Shown: positions 52,611 through 61,577, numbered from the stretch's first letter. The stretch is 64,000 bases of DNA from JACNJF01 sp050288105 (GCA_050288105.1 JBNKDE010000019.1:1-64000); one strand, 5' to 3'. Program-made: numbers and translations. The notes: generated by a model from the sequence alone, not told the origin.

Positions 52611-53897
52611 CTAACCCAGGTCAGCAAAATCAATAACCTTATTTTCGCCACCTATGCCTGTAAGAAACGCCGCAATCGACTTACCGAAGTCCCTGCACTC
52701 GTTTAGTTCTTCTTCCGTCGGGATCAGTTTTACACGCAAGCCTGTTTTGGGAATCGTCATTTTAAGACCACTCATCCTGTCCTCAATCATCTGCACTGCT
52801 TCACCGCTCCACCCATAGGAACCAAACGCGGCACCAATTTTTCCTTTCAGGTTCACTACTGCAAGTGAAGAAAGTAAGTCCCATACTGGTTTTACTGCGT
52901 CCCCATTTATCGTTGGGGAACCAAAAAGCAGCGCGTCGGCTTCTTCTATCAAATCAACAAAAGGGTCTATCTCACCACCTTCAAGATCATACAGAGAGAC
53001 CCGAACCCCCTCGACACTGCTTGCACCTTCACTAATTTCATCAGCCATTCTCGCCGTATTACCATACGAGCTCATATAAAAAATGATCACAGACTTGTCA
53101 TCGTTATATCCAATCTCGCGCGTCAGACTGGATGTTGACAGTTCACGGTAATGCGTAATGTATCGGCGTGGACGCTCACGTAGTATGGGACCATGCGTAG
53201 GCGCAATCTGGTTGATTTTCAAAGGTTCGATTAATTGCAGGGCATCCATTACATGCTTTTTGAAGGGGCGCATGATGTGTGCATAGTAGTAATCAAACGA
53301 GAAGCGAAAATCACCCACTCGGTCGTTAAACAATCTTTTGTCACAGTAATGGCAGCCAAATACATCTCCTGAAAACAGGATGTGCTCTTCATCCAGATAG
53401 GTGCACTGCGTATCAGGCCAGTGTAAAAACGGTGTATGTAAAAACTTTAATGTACGATCACCGAGACTGACCGAGTCGCCTGTATTTACCGTGGTATATT
53501 CAAACTTCTGTGTTTCAGGTTTCAGTAACGCTTTTAGCATGCTGGTTGCACGCTGCGATATATACAGCTTTGCCTGTGGCGCCCTGCGCATTAATTCTGG
53601 CAAAGCACCGGTATGATCGGGTTCCAGGTGATTTAACACGATCACCTTAATTTCACTGTAGCTGACCTCAGACTCCAGCCTGGAGAAGAACTCATTACTA
53701 AAGTTCTCCTTTACCGTATCGATAATCGCAACACCTTCACTCCCCTTGACCAGGTAGGAGTTATAAGTCGTTCCATTCGCAGTTCGCAAAATAATGTCAA
53801 AACTGCGCAGATTGGGATCTAGCGCACCAATCCAGTAAACGCCATCAGCAATCTCGACCGCATTACGATGTGCGGATACATCGATTTGCGCGCTCAT
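52611..53897 (-). CDS. FprA-type diiron flavoprotein (O2/NO reductase)
   Basis: 428 residues. The N-terminal MBL-like diiron domain has the ligand set HLEPDHTG, with LHWPDTQCTY and ILFSGDVFGCH downstream. The C-terminal flavodoxin domain has the FMN loop YMSSYGNT followed by FGSPTINGDAVKP and FGSYGWSGEA. Such enzymes reduce O2 to water or NO to N2O with electrons from rubredoxin or ferredoxin. Its overlap with nifO (ATGA) and a downstream ferredoxin gene put it firmly in the nif operon, where scavenging of O2 or NO would protect nitrogenase and NifB. Confidence 0.92.
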   Translation of the reverse strand: MSAQIDVSAHRNAVEIADGVYWIGALDPNLRSFDIILRTANGTTYNSYLVKGSEGVAIIDTVKENFSNEFFSRLESEVSYSEIKVIVLNHLEPDHTGALPELMRRAPQAKLYISQRATSMLKALLKPETQKFEYTTVNTGDSVSLGDRTLKFLHTPFLHWPDTQCTYLDEEHILFSGDVFGCHYCDKRLFNDRVGDFRFSFDYYYAHIMRPFKKHVMDALQLIEPLKINQIAPTHGPILRERPRRYITHYRELSTSSLTREIGYNDDKSVIIFYMSSYGNTARMADEISEGASSVEGVRVSLYDLEGGEIDPFVDLIEEADALLFGSPTINGDAVKPVWDLLSSLAVVNLKGKIGAAFGSYGWSGEAVQMIEDRMSGLKMTIPKTGLRVKLIPTEEELNECRDFGKSIAAFLTGIGGENKVIDFADLG

Positions 53898-54319
53898 AGT
53901 GTCACCTCACAGGGCTCATTTACATCCGCCATCGGGCAGGACTGCAAATCCTGATCCACCTGCAGCTGTATGTTCAAATGATCAAGAACATCGCCCGCCA
54001 CAAAACCACTCTGGCGTAGTTCTCCTAACTGCATTAACGGGCGACAGATCAGCAACGGTTTATTGAGCATCAGATCCAGCGCCTGTTGTTCAGTGACCGC
54101 AGAAGTATCGATCACAGCTAATTTAATATCGGGTGCTGACTGGTTAAACCATTCGGCAACCGGCTTATCAGCAAAAAACTGACGCAGCGCTTCAGCAGTC
54201 CAGCGCTGCGCAAGTAAATCCCTTACATCAAGTTGTACGCCATGCTGACGCAGCAGTAATTTCTGCTGCCTGTTACCAATGCATCCCGGCTTTTCCCAGA
54301 AAATAACCTTTTCAGTCAT
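53894..54319 (-). CDS. nifO: NifO, ArsC-like nitrogenase-associated protein
   Basis: 141 residues in the arsenate-reductase-like thioredoxin fold: EKPGCIGNRQQKLLLRQHG matches the nitrogenase-associated group that replaces the ArsC active-site Cys context, followed by DVRDLLAQRWTAEALRQFF and LLICRPLM. In Azotobacter NifO lies in the nifB-fdxN-nifO-nifQ cluster and affects molybdate use. It overlaps the 79-residue gene upstream by 8 bp and fprA downstream by 4 bp. Confidence 0.85.
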   Translation of the reverse strand: MTEKVIFWEKPGCIGNRQQKLLLRQHGVQLDVRDLLAQRWTAEALRQFFADKPVAEWFNQSAPDIKLAVIDTSAVTEQQALDLMLNKPLLICRPLMQLGELRQSGFVAGDVLDHLNIQLQVDQDLQSCPMADVNEPCEVTL

Positions 54320-54551
54320 TCAATTCGCCAGCACTTTGCTTACTCTGCGCCATTTCATACTGCGCCATAATAAATGCTGAATTTCGATTCCATCCCCGCT
54401 TACTGCAATAAATCTCTCCGGGCTTTTCGATTGTAAGCCCCGTACCGAAATAGTTCCTGAATAGCTGAATCATCTTGCTCAGATCAGGGAAGCCGGTACT
54501 TAATTTAGGGGCCGTAGTCAGTCTTCTAAAATCCTGTGAAATAACAATCAT
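54312..54551 (-). CDS. Small nif-operon protein, unknown function
   Basis: 79 residues, no signal or membrane helix and one Cys (GEIYCSKRGW). The order nifB, fdxN, this gene, nifO corresponds to the unnamed gene between fdxN and nifO in Azotobacter-type clusters. It starts 11 bp after fdxN and overlaps nifO, so it is surely translated in the operon. Features: an aromatic- and glycine-rich centre (LFRNYFGTGLTIEKPGEIY) and a polar C-terminus. I cannot assign a function. Confidence 0.72.
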   Translation of the reverse strand: MIVISQDFRRLTTAPKLSTGFPDLSKMIQLFRNYFGTGLTIEKPGEIYCSKRGWNRNSAFIMAQYEMAQSKQSAGELND

Positions 54552-54562
54552 AATATTCTCCC

Positions 54563-54841
54563 CTATCTAGCCTGCATTTCGGCCATAGCTGCGGCCATTT
54601 TTTCTGGCGGAATACCGGTCAGAGAACCCGGTGGATTTGCCTGTTCACCAAATGAGTTGAGAATCGCTCCTTCAATCGGACAGATACTCACACACTGCGG
54701 ATCGATAAAATCGCCATCACACTCGGTACATTTTTTTGCATCGATCTTAAAATGTGGACGTGACTCATAAATCGCCTGACTCGGGCATAAAGGCTCACAG
54801 GCCCAGCAATTTACACAACTACTAACAATTTCAAATGCCAT
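54563..54841 (-). CDS. fdxN: FdxN, 2[4Fe-4S] ferredoxin
   Basis: 92 residues. First cluster motif CVNCWACEPLCP, second CTECDGDFIDPQCVSICP, the second with the long insert common in nif-linked 2[4Fe-4S] ferredoxins. A C-terminal tail of about 30 residues (LTGIPPEKMAAAMAEMQAR) follows. It gives electrons to NifB for NifB-co formation. Starts 10 bp after the nifB stop. Confidence 0.93.
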   Translation of the reverse strand: MAFEIVSSCVNCWACEPLCPSQAIYESRPHFKIDAKKCTECDGDFIDPQCVSICPIEGAILNSFGEQANPPGSLTGIPPEKMAAAMAEMQAR

Positions 54842-54851
54842 GATGCGCTCC

Positions 54852-56354
54852 TCAGGCCTTTACCTGTAATAGTTCAACAGTCGTTTTCTTTTCGGGTAAC
54901 CCTTTCTCAACCATCTCCGCATACACGGCTGCTACCGCTTCTTCTATCGGTTCCATGGCATGCTCACCGTTGGGCTGTATACCCGCTTCCTCAAGCTGAT
55001 CCCAGGGCTCGTATCCAATCTTGGAGCAGAGTACCGCTTCGCATCCTTGCAGCGTACGGATAATCTTTTGCAGCGTGGTTTCTGCATCACCACAGCTGTC
55101 ATCACCCGAGCAATACAGGTCAACTTTACGATGCCCGATAAAACGCACATCAGTCATTGAGGCTTCATACACCAGAAACTCCCTGGCATGACCAAAATGC
55201 TGATTTATGACGCCACCACCACTGGTCGCTACCGCCATCAGCACTGGACGAGTCTGTTTTTTCACACCCAGAGATTCCAGCGAAACAAAACCTTTCTTTT
55301 GCTCCTGCTGCTGCTTTAATTTTGCTTCCACACTCGCCTGGTATTCGGCTCGCTGAACCATCGCTTCCGCGTAATCAATATGCATGGTTTCAACCTTATC
55401 CATGGTAAATTCATCGCCACGATCTTCGCCCAGCATACCCACCGCATCAGCGCGGCACTGACGACAGTGACGCATCATATTCATATCGCCAGCACAGCTG
55501 TCCTGTAACACCTGTAGTTCATCATGGGTCGGACCACGCTGACCCATCACACCATAAAAAGTGCCATGCTCAGCCTCTGCAATTAGTGGCATTACATTAT
55601 GTAAAAATGCCCCTTTCGCTTTAACTACCTTACTGACTTCTTCCAGATGTTTATCGTTTACACCAGGGATCATTACTGAATTCACCTTAACCAGTATTCC
55701 GCGATCAGTCAGCATCTGCAGCCCCTTCTGTTGCTGCTCTATCAGGATTCTGGCCCCTTTAATACCTTTGATGCGACGATTGTTCCAGAAAATCCAGGGG
55801 TAAATCTTGGCACCCACTTCAGGATCTACACAGTTGATGGTAATGGTGACATGGTCGATATTGTGCTTACATAGTTCGTCTACCTGTTCCGGCAATGACA
55901 GGCCGTTGGTAGAAACACAGAGTTTGATATCAGGCGCTTTTTCAGTGAGCTGACGGAAGGTTTCAAAGGTACGCTCAGGATTTGCCAGCGGATCGCCGGG
56001 GCCAGCGATGCCCAGTACCGTCATTTGAGGAATATTAGCCGCTACGGCCATGACTTTTTTAACCGCCTGATCCGGAGTTAGCAGCTCAGACACCACTCCA
56101 GGGCGAGACTCGTTGGCGCAATCATATTTTCTATTACAGTAGTGGCACTGGATATTACAGGCTGGTGCCACCGCAACATGCATGCGAGCAAAATGATGAT
56201 GCGCCTCTTCCGAATAGCAGGGATGGTTATGAACCTTTTGCCGAATATTTTCCGGCAGATGGGAAAGCTGGTCATTACTACCGCCACAACCGGATGAACT
56301 ACAGCCCCCAGTACCTGCTTTTTCGGTTTGACCTAATACGGTTAATTCCATCAT
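54852..56354 (-). CDS. nifB: NifB, FeMo-cofactor biosynthesis radical SAM protein
   Basis: Start set at ATG 56354, 3 bp after GAGGAGAG; an upstream in-frame start at 56378 is less likely. 500 residues. Radical SAM cluster CNIQCHYCNRKYDC near residue 73, GIAGPGDPLANPE, a C-terminal NifX/NafY-like domain (LMAVATSGGGVINQHFGHA, IGYEPWDQLEEAGI) and Cys-rich N-terminal CSSSGCGGS. It makes NifB-co, the 8Fe-9S-C core. Sigma-54 and NifA elements lie upstream. Confidence 0.97.
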   Translation of the reverse strand: MMELTVLGQTEKAGTGGCSSSGCGGSNDQLSHLPENIRQKVHNHPCYSEEAHHHFARMHVAVAPACNIQCHYCNRKYDCANESRPGVVSELLTPDQAVKKVMAVAANIPQMTVLGIAGPGDPLANPERTFETFRQLTEKAPDIKLCVSTNGLSLPEQVDELCKHNIDHVTITINCVDPEVGAKIYPWIFWNNRRIKGIKGARILIEQQQKGLQMLTDRGILVKVNSVMIPGVNDKHLEEVSKVVKAKGAFLHNVMPLIAEAEHGTFYGVMGQRGPTHDELQVLQDSCAGDMNMMRHCRQCRADAVGMLGEDRGDEFTMDKVETMHIDYAEAMVQRAEYQASVEAKLKQQQEQKKGFVSLESLGVKKQTRPVLMAVATSGGGVINQHFGHAREFLVYEASMTDVRFIGHRKVDLYCSGDDSCGDAETTLQKIIRTLQGCEAVLCSKIGYEPWDQLEEAGIQPNGEHAMEPIEEAVAAVYAEMVEKGLPEKKTTVELLQVKA

Positions 56355-56436
56355 CGACTCTCCTCGATTTTGTGCCACTTCGGCATAGTGAAATACGTTG
56401 ATATGGTCTGTTCATATCGTTTGTTATGACTATCAA

Positions 56437-56452
56437 TGCAAACACTATGCCT
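56437..56452 (-). promoter_or_regulatory. Sigma-54 promoter of nifB
   Basis: On the minus strand AGGCATAGTGTTTGCA: GG at -24 (56451-56450) and GC at -12 (56439-56438) with the exact 10-base spacing. Compare the consensus TGGCACG-N4-TTGCA. It lies about 85 bp before the nifB start and would drive the nifB-fdxN-orf-nifO-fprA-ferredoxin run. Confidence 0.75.
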
Positions 56453-56515
56453 GTTTTAAAATCAAAGGCTAAGTCGTTGAATTTGAACTACTTAATTCGA
56501 AAAGAGCTGAGCGAA

Positions 56516-56531
56516 TGTATGCTTTATAACA
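56516..56531 (-). promoter_or_regulatory. NifA upstream activator site of nifB
   Basis: TGT-ATGCTTTATA-ACA, a perfect TGT-N10-ACA NifA site. It lies about 65 bp upstream of the -24 box. Together with the sigma-54 box it makes nifB a direct NifA target. Confidence 0.72.
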
Positions 56532-56600
56532 CAACAAATAACGCCCGATGTGAGGGTTACGACAGAGGGAGAAGCGGAATGAGAGTACCGCAGCAGGCGC

Positions 56601-56631
56601 AAAAAAAAGGCTCTGAACATGACAGAGCCTT
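56601..56631 (-). terminator. Intrinsic terminator after the thioredoxin gene
   Basis: On the minus strand AAGGCTCTG-TCATGTT-CAGAGCCTT, a perfect 9-bp stem with a 7-base loop, runs straight into eight Ts. It is 24 bp past the thioredoxin stop codon (56655) and insulates it from nifB. Confidence 0.88.
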
Positions 56632-56654
56632 ATGCAGTCTTTTTTGCGAAAAGC

Positions 56655-57035
56655 TTATGCCTGAGCAGTTGCCTGCGCACTATGCTTTGCTGCTACTTCC
56701 TTGTGCACCTGACCCATATCCAGCGCCTTGATCTGGGACAATACTTCGGTCAGCGAGGACTCTGGCAGCGCACCGGGCTGAGAAAAGACGATGACTTTTT
56801 CGCGGATTGCCATCAGTGTCGGGATAGAGCGAATCTGGAATTCAGCGGCCAGCTCCTGTTGCTGCTCAGTGTTAATTTTAACAAAGGCAATGTCTGGATT
56901 CGCTTCTGCAACCTTCTCGAAGGTTGGCGCAAATGAGCGACAGGGTCCGCACCAGGGCGCCCAGAAATCCACAATAACAGTGTCATTGCCTTCAATGACT
57001 TCGGTAAAATTTTCTTTCGTTACTTCCATAACCAT
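56655..57035 (-). CDS. Thioredoxin
   Basis: Start taken at ATG 57035 (MVMEVTKENF), with GAGGTG 4 bases upstream; the open frame continues to 57146 without signals. 126 residues. Active site WAPWCGPCRSF and the cis-Pro loop IRSIPTLM. A short Ala/Gln-rich tail follows the domain. A disulfide reductase placed between nifB and nifA could keep nif proteins or ferredoxins reduced; no proof. Ends in a strong terminator. Confidence 0.93.
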   Translation of the reverse strand: MVMEVTKENFTEVIEGNDTVIVDFWAPWCGPCRSFAPTFEKVAEANPDIAFVKINTEQQQELAAEFQIRSIPTLMAIREKVIVFSQPGALPESSLTEVLSQIKALDMGQVHKEVAAKHSAQATAQA

Positions 57036-57244
57036 AGGGCACCTCGATATCAATAGAATATTAGTATTAGCTAATATAATGTCATGGCCAATAATTGCAA
57101 CCCCTGCCACGGAATGCGACACAATAATGCGTATTTTTTCTCTCAAAACAGTAATTTATGTGAATTATCGCTGCCATTTACCGGCTCGACGGGCAGGCTT
57201 CTGGCGCAGTGAGGGCCCTGAACACGACCTGGCTGGTCGCCGGG

Positions 57245-58213
57245 TTAATATTTAGATCTGGCAGCAGAAAAGAATGAGGAAATCCTGCCCGCTGATTGTT
57301 TTGTCGCAAACCTTTGCAGCACCTGGTTAATTGCCGCAATCAGCTTATCCTTGTCGTGTCGTAGCGGTGCGCTGCGGTCTTCGACATCAACCACCAGGGT
57401 ATCGATCCAGTCGCAGTCATGCCGCTCGCGGGATTCTGGCCAGATAATCGCGTCAATAATATTGGCGCCTAATACCTGCTCCATCCAGCGACATTGCTGG
57501 CTTAAGGAATGTGTGCCAATCGCATCATCAATCGGTTTCATATTGGCAATGTATATTACCGGTGCCCGGCTTTTGAGAATGGCAGCCAATAACTCTGTTA
57601 CGAGTAAATTTGGCATCAGGCTGGTAACCACGCTACCCGCGGAGAGTATAATCAAATCCGCCTGTTTAATGGCTGACACCGCTTCCGGTGTAGCAAGCGG
57701 GTCAGGATCCAGCCAGATATCCGCAGGTAAGTCCTTCAGTTCTTCTACCTTCATCTCACCATACTGAGTCACATCTTCCGAGTCATGCGCGGCCAGGTGC
57801 ACGGGCTGTTCGGACATAGGGATGATGGCGGTATCAATTTTGAGGATCTCACGAGCATGAGTAATCGCATCCAGCGGCCTGCCACTCAGTTGATCGAGCG
57901 CATATAACATCAGGTTACCCAGGTTCTGGTTTTCAAGCGCGCTGAAATCTGCAAAGCGATACCTGAACAGCGCTCCCTGCATACAGCTTTTAGGGGACAT
58001 CTGGTTAAGACAGTTTCGGATGTCTCCCCAGGCGATAGAATTGGTGTGCTCACGTATCCAGCCGGTAGAGCCCCCTGTGTCCGTGGTCGCAACAATACCT
58101 GTGGTGCGCACATCAAGGAAACTCAGCGCATACAGCAATCGACCTAAGCCGGTCCCACCACCAATGGCACAGATATTTTTAAACCTTTCGATATTGTCTG
58201 GCGAGGATCTCAC
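57245..58213 (-). CDS. YvcK/CofD-family protein in the nif region
   Basis: 322 residues from a GTG start. The N-terminal dinucleotide-type loop is ICAIGGGTGLGRLLYAL, followed by GIVATTDTGGSTGWIR, GDIRNCL, LADLIILSAGSVVTSL-type and IYIANM segments of the CofD/YvcK (UPF0052) family. YvcK proteins bind UDP-sugars and affect cell wall or central metabolism; CofD makes coenzyme F420 precursors. Neither role has an obvious tie to nitrogen fixation, yet the gene sits between trx and nifA. The exact subfamily is not settled. Confidence 0.8.
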   Translation of the reverse strand: MRSSPDNIERFKNICAIGGGTGLGRLLYALSFLDVRTTGIVATTDTGGSTGWIREHTNSIAWGDIRNCLNQMSPKSCMQGALFRYRFADFSALENQNLGNLMLYALDQLSGRPLDAITHAREILKIDTAIIPMSEQPVHLAAHDSEDVTQYGEMKVEELKDLPADIWLDPDPLATPEAVSAIKQADLIILSAGSVVTSLMPNLLVTELLAAILKSRAPVIYIANMKPIDDAIGTHSLSQQCRWMEQVLGANIIDAIIWPESRERHDCDWIDTLVVDVEDRSAPLRHDKDKLIAAINQVLQRFATKQSAGRISSFFSAARSKY

Positions 58214-58318
58214 TGAGCAGAAAGCTTCCTGAAAGAATTTGCTAAAGGATAACCTATATCAGAATGCGTCGCGCGAGAACTATACCTCACAAATTACACA
58301 ACAGCCGGGGCTAGCGCG

Positions 58319-59893
58319 CTAATACTGCTGCACCTTGATATTCAGGGTCTGTATGCGATATCCGATTTGACGTGGTGTCATGCCCAGCAGTCGCGCTGCC
58401 TTGGCCTGTACCCAGCCCACCTTCTCCAGCGCCGCAATCACTCGCTCACGTTCGTCAAGGTCTGGATCATCGATATCAATTTCGCTGCTACCGTATTCCT
58501 GCTGAACCGGAGTACTGGCCGTCTGGTTGCTCTTCAATCCGGACAGGTTAATCGCATGATTATTGATCACACCTTCTTCACTCATTACCGCTGCGCGCTC
58601 CAGACAATTTTCCAGCTCACGCACATTACCCGGCCAGTCGTATTGCATCAGTCGGCCTATCGCCTGGTCTTTCAGGGTCAGTTCACGCCCCTGTATCTTA
58701 CCAATCTTGGCCACCAGAAAACGTGCCAGATCAGGGATATCTTCGCTTCTCTCGCGTAATGCGGGCATGTAAATCGGCATCACATTGAGTCGATAATACA
58801 GGTCTTCACGAAACTCTCCTTCCTGTACTTCGGCTTCCAGATCCTTGTTGGTGGCGGCCACTACCCGAACATCGACCTTAATGGTTTTTGCACCGCCTAC
58901 GCGTTCGAATTCACCTTCCTGTAAAACGCGTAGCAGTTTGGCCTGGAATGCAGGGCTGATTTCGCCGATTTCATCCAGAAAAATGGTGCCGCCATTGGCC
59001 TGTTCAAAACGGCCTTTGCGCTGGTTAACCGCACCGGTAAAAGCACCTTTCTCATGACCAAACAGTTCCGATTCCAGCAGGTTATCCGGCAACGCAGCGC
59101 AGTTCAGCTTAATGAAAGGCCCGTTCGCGCGCTGTGAGTTATAGTGAATAGCGTTGGCGATTAATTCTTTACCGGTTCCGGATTCTCCTCGTATCAATAC
59201 CGTCGTGTTCCATTTCGCCACCTGCCGCACCTGTCCAAATACCAGTTGCATGCCATGCGATCGACCGACCATATTCGAGAAACCATGCTCGCCACGCACC
59301 TTGCGTCGTAACGCATCGCGCTCAACCTTGAGTGCCTGCTGCTCGTCTTCCACCTTTTTCGCCAGGCGCACACTTTGCCCGATGAGGTTGGCAACCATTT
59401 CCATAAAGCGCAGGTATTCATCCAGCTCACCCAGCGCCGATACCGGCTGCGCCGTTAACACGCCGATGGTCTGTTCATCCCCTATCAGTATGGGGGCGCC
59501 GATAAAAGGCAGGCTCTGGTCATACACGTTCAGCCGATCCAGAAAGCGGTCTTCATCCGATATACGCTTGAGCACCACCGATTCACCTGTCTGTAGAATA
59601 CTACCGACGATGCCTTCACCCGACTTATAACGTACCGGAGTCGCGGGCTTAGGGTTGCCATGCAGCGCAATCATCATCAGATCACCACTCTCATCGTCGA
59701 TCAGACTGATCATGCCATGACTCAGGTTACCCGTATCATTCAATGCATTGAGCACTTCGGTCAGCGTTTCGCGGAAGTCCAGTGAGCGACTGAGTACCTT
59801 ACTAACCTGGTACAGACTCTCCAGCCCCGACTGCATCACCTCTCGTTGCTGGTTATTTTTATCCATTTCAATATTGTCGTGGTTAATTTTCAT
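58319..59893 (-). CDS. nifA: NifA, nif-specific sigma-54 activator
   Basis: Start set at ATG 59893 (MKINHDN), just inside the end of nifL (stop at 59903-59901). 524 residues. An N-terminal GAF domain (LTEVLNALNDTGNLSHGMISLIDD) is followed by a linker and the AAA+ domain with GESGTGKE, the sigma-54 contact GAFTGA, FLDEIGEI and the arginine finger region. The C-terminal Fis-type helix-turn-helix is AKAARLLGMTPRQIGYRI. The Cys pair found between AAA+ and DNA-binding domains of oxygen-sensing NifAs is absent, so regulation should come from NifL. Confidence 0.96.
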   Translation of the reverse strand: MKINHDNIEMDKNNQQREVMQSGLESLYQVSKVLSRSLDFRETLTEVLNALNDTGNLSHGMISLIDDESGDLMMIALHGNPKPATPVRYKSGEGIVGSILQTGESVVLKRISDEDRFLDRLNVYDQSLPFIGAPILIGDEQTIGVLTAQPVSALGELDEYLRFMEMVANLIGQSVRLAKKVEDEQQALKVERDALRRKVRGEHGFSNMVGRSHGMQLVFGQVRQVAKWNTTVLIRGESGTGKELIANAIHYNSQRANGPFIKLNCAALPDNLLESELFGHEKGAFTGAVNQRKGRFEQANGGTIFLDEIGEISPAFQAKLLRVLQEGEFERVGGAKTIKVDVRVVAATNKDLEAEVQEGEFREDLYYRLNVMPIYMPALRERSEDIPDLARFLVAKIGKIQGRELTLKDQAIGRLMQYDWPGNVRELENCLERAAVMSEEGVINNHAINLSGLKSNQTASTPVQQEYGSSEIDIDDPDLDERERVIAALEKVGWVQAKAARLLGMTPRQIGYRIQTLNIKVQQY

Positions 59894-59900
59894 TGAATTC

Positions 59901-61526
59901 TCAGGAATGGAAATTAACGGGTAATCGAACAAACACGCGACAACCACCGTAAAAATCTGCGTCTATTTCAATACTGCCATTGTGACCAATCACGACTTCC
60001 TGTGCCATGGTCAGGCCCATACCGGAATGATTGCGCGAAGATTCCCAGCCACAGTAAAAAGGCTCAAACACCTTGAGTCTATGGGTTTCTGAAATACCGG
60101 GGCCATTATCAATGACCTCAATCACCACTTCATTGCCATCCAGGCGGGTTTCTACCCGGATTTCACGATGATCGTGATTGGTCTGATTAACCGCCTGAAT
60201 CGAGTTATCAATCAGATATTTAAACAGGCCTCGTAAGGCATTGGCACGCCCATCTACCGGAGGCAGCACGGTGGTAGGACGCCAGTCTACAACTACCCCA
60301 GAGGACAGCATGGTATCGGTAGACAGCTTCAGTACCTCGTGCAGGATTTCATTGATATTGACCTGCGAAAGCTGTTCATTGGAAGGACCCGGTAACGCCG
60401 CATGCAGGCTATCCATGGCTTCCTCGCCACTTTCCAGTGCATGCTTGAGGATATTCTGCAGACTGCCATCACTTCGTTTATCACCCGGAATCGCCAGTGC
60501 CGCCTTGATCACATTCAGCGGCACCTGCAGTTTGTAAATAGCGCCGGAAATCGCTTCACGCATGGTTTGCGTTAGCTGATGCTCGGTCATATTCGCGCGT
60601 ATCATATTCATGCGCGCTTCATTGATACGCTGTCGACTGGAGGTCACCTCATTGGCAATCAACAGCAGGTAACCGCAGGCATGATCCGGCCCGCTAAAGT
60701 AATGCTCCGCATCATCATCCAGCGCTTCGATATGTACACCTGAACAGGTAAACCAGCGCGGAGAAACACTGCCCGGAGGATCAAGACGCACATCAACATT
60801 AGTAAAACCTTCGCCAGCCTGACATACTTTTTTCAGGCATTCACCCAGCTGAGTCTGTAGTACATCAAGAAACAAGCTGGCGGGTTCTGCTCCCCTAAAG
60901 TCACCCATTAATGCCTTATAGGCCAGGTTATCCATCACTACCTTGCCATCTGCCGACAGCATTGCTACCACCATAGGGGCTGCATCCAGTGCCGCTTCAG
61001 TCAGGTTTTTCTGGAACTCGAGGTTTTGCTTGAGCTGATGAACCTGGGTGATATCACGATGCATACCCAGAAAATAAGAGACTTCCTGCTCGTGGTTTAA
61101 CACGGGTGAAATGGTTAGCTCAGCCAGGTATTCCGTTTTGTTTTTACCGTGGTTGACCAGCATGCCTTTCCACACCTGCTTCGCATTAATCGTTTTCCAC
61201 AGGTCCTGGTAAATTTCATCCGGCGTTGATTTGCTTGATAATACCGACTCGTTTTTACCGATCACTTCATGGCTCTGGTAACCGGTAAGCCGTTCAAAGG
61301 CCTGGTTGACGAACAGAATACAGGCGTGCGGATCCGTAATTGAGATCGCCATAGGCGATTGCATAACGGTTTCGTAAAACAGTCGGGGGGGCAGGAATTC
61401 TCTGGAACCGATTTCTGCAAATGCTTCTATGATCTCAGCCGGTGTACCCTCGGGAGGCGCATCCAGGAACCGGCTAATTGCATCAACTACCTTATCCGGG
61501 GAACATTTTGCATTTTGTTGAGCCAT
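59901..61526 (-). CDS. nifL: NifL, redox- and nitrogen-sensing anti-activator of NifA
   Basis: Start at ATG 61526 (MAQQNAKC), which leaves room for the sigma-54 promoter; the open frame runs farther without coding features. 541 residues. PAS1 is the FAD-type domain (MQSPMAISITDPHACILFVNQAFERLTGY, then FLGMHRDIT). PAS2 follows (AALDAAPMVVAMLSADGKVVMDN). A coiled coil leads to a kinase-like region, then ATP-binding IDNSIQAV, VIDNGPGI and GMGLTMAQEV. The H-box reads AIYKLQVPLNV with no His, so no autophosphorylation. It binds and blocks NifA when oxidised or nitrogen-replete. Confidence 0.95.
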   Translation of the reverse strand: MAQQNAKCSPDKVVDAISRFLDAPPEGTPAEIIEAFAEIGSREFLPPRLFYETVMQSPMAISITDPHACILFVNQAFERLTGYQSHEVIGKNESVLSSKSTPDEIYQDLWKTINAKQVWKGMLVNHGKNKTEYLAELTISPVLNHEQEVSYFLGMHRDITQVHQLKQNLEFQKNLTEAALDAAPMVVAMLSADGKVVMDNLAYKALMGDFRGAEPASLFLDVLQTQLGECLKKVCQAGEGFTNVDVRLDPPGSVSPRWFTCSGVHIEALDDDAEHYFSGPDHACGYLLLIANEVTSSRQRINEARMNMIRANMTEHQLTQTMREAISGAIYKLQVPLNVIKAALAIPGDKRSDGSLQNILKHALESGEEAMDSLHAALPGPSNEQLSQVNINEILHEVLKLSTDTMLSSGVVVDWRPTTVLPPVDGRANALRGLFKYLIDNSIQAVNQTNHDHREIRVETRLDGNEVVIEVIDNGPGISETHRLKVFEPFYCGWESSRNHSGMGLTMAQEVVIGHNGSIEIDADFYGGCRVFVRLPVNFHS

Positions 61527-61560
61527 TGTTTTAGCCTGAAATTTAAACCTGCAGGGTAAG

Positions 61561-61577
61561 CAGCAAAATCTATACCA
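61561..61577 (-). promoter_or_regulatory. Sigma-54-like promoter of nifLA
   Basis: On the minus strand TTGGTATAGATTTTGCTG: GG and GC separated by exactly 10 bases. It lies 37 bp before the nifL ATG, which suits a short leader of about 25 bases. The -24 box has TGGT instead of TGGC, so strength is uncertain. No NtrC-type site (GCACC-N5-GGTGC) was found. Confidence 0.55.

Noticed and set aside
57095..57116. TTGCAACCCCTGCCACGG read on the minus strand as a sigma-54 promoter for the thioredoxin gene
   Set aside because: GG and GC are only 8 bases apart instead of 10; sigma-54 promoters do not tolerate this.
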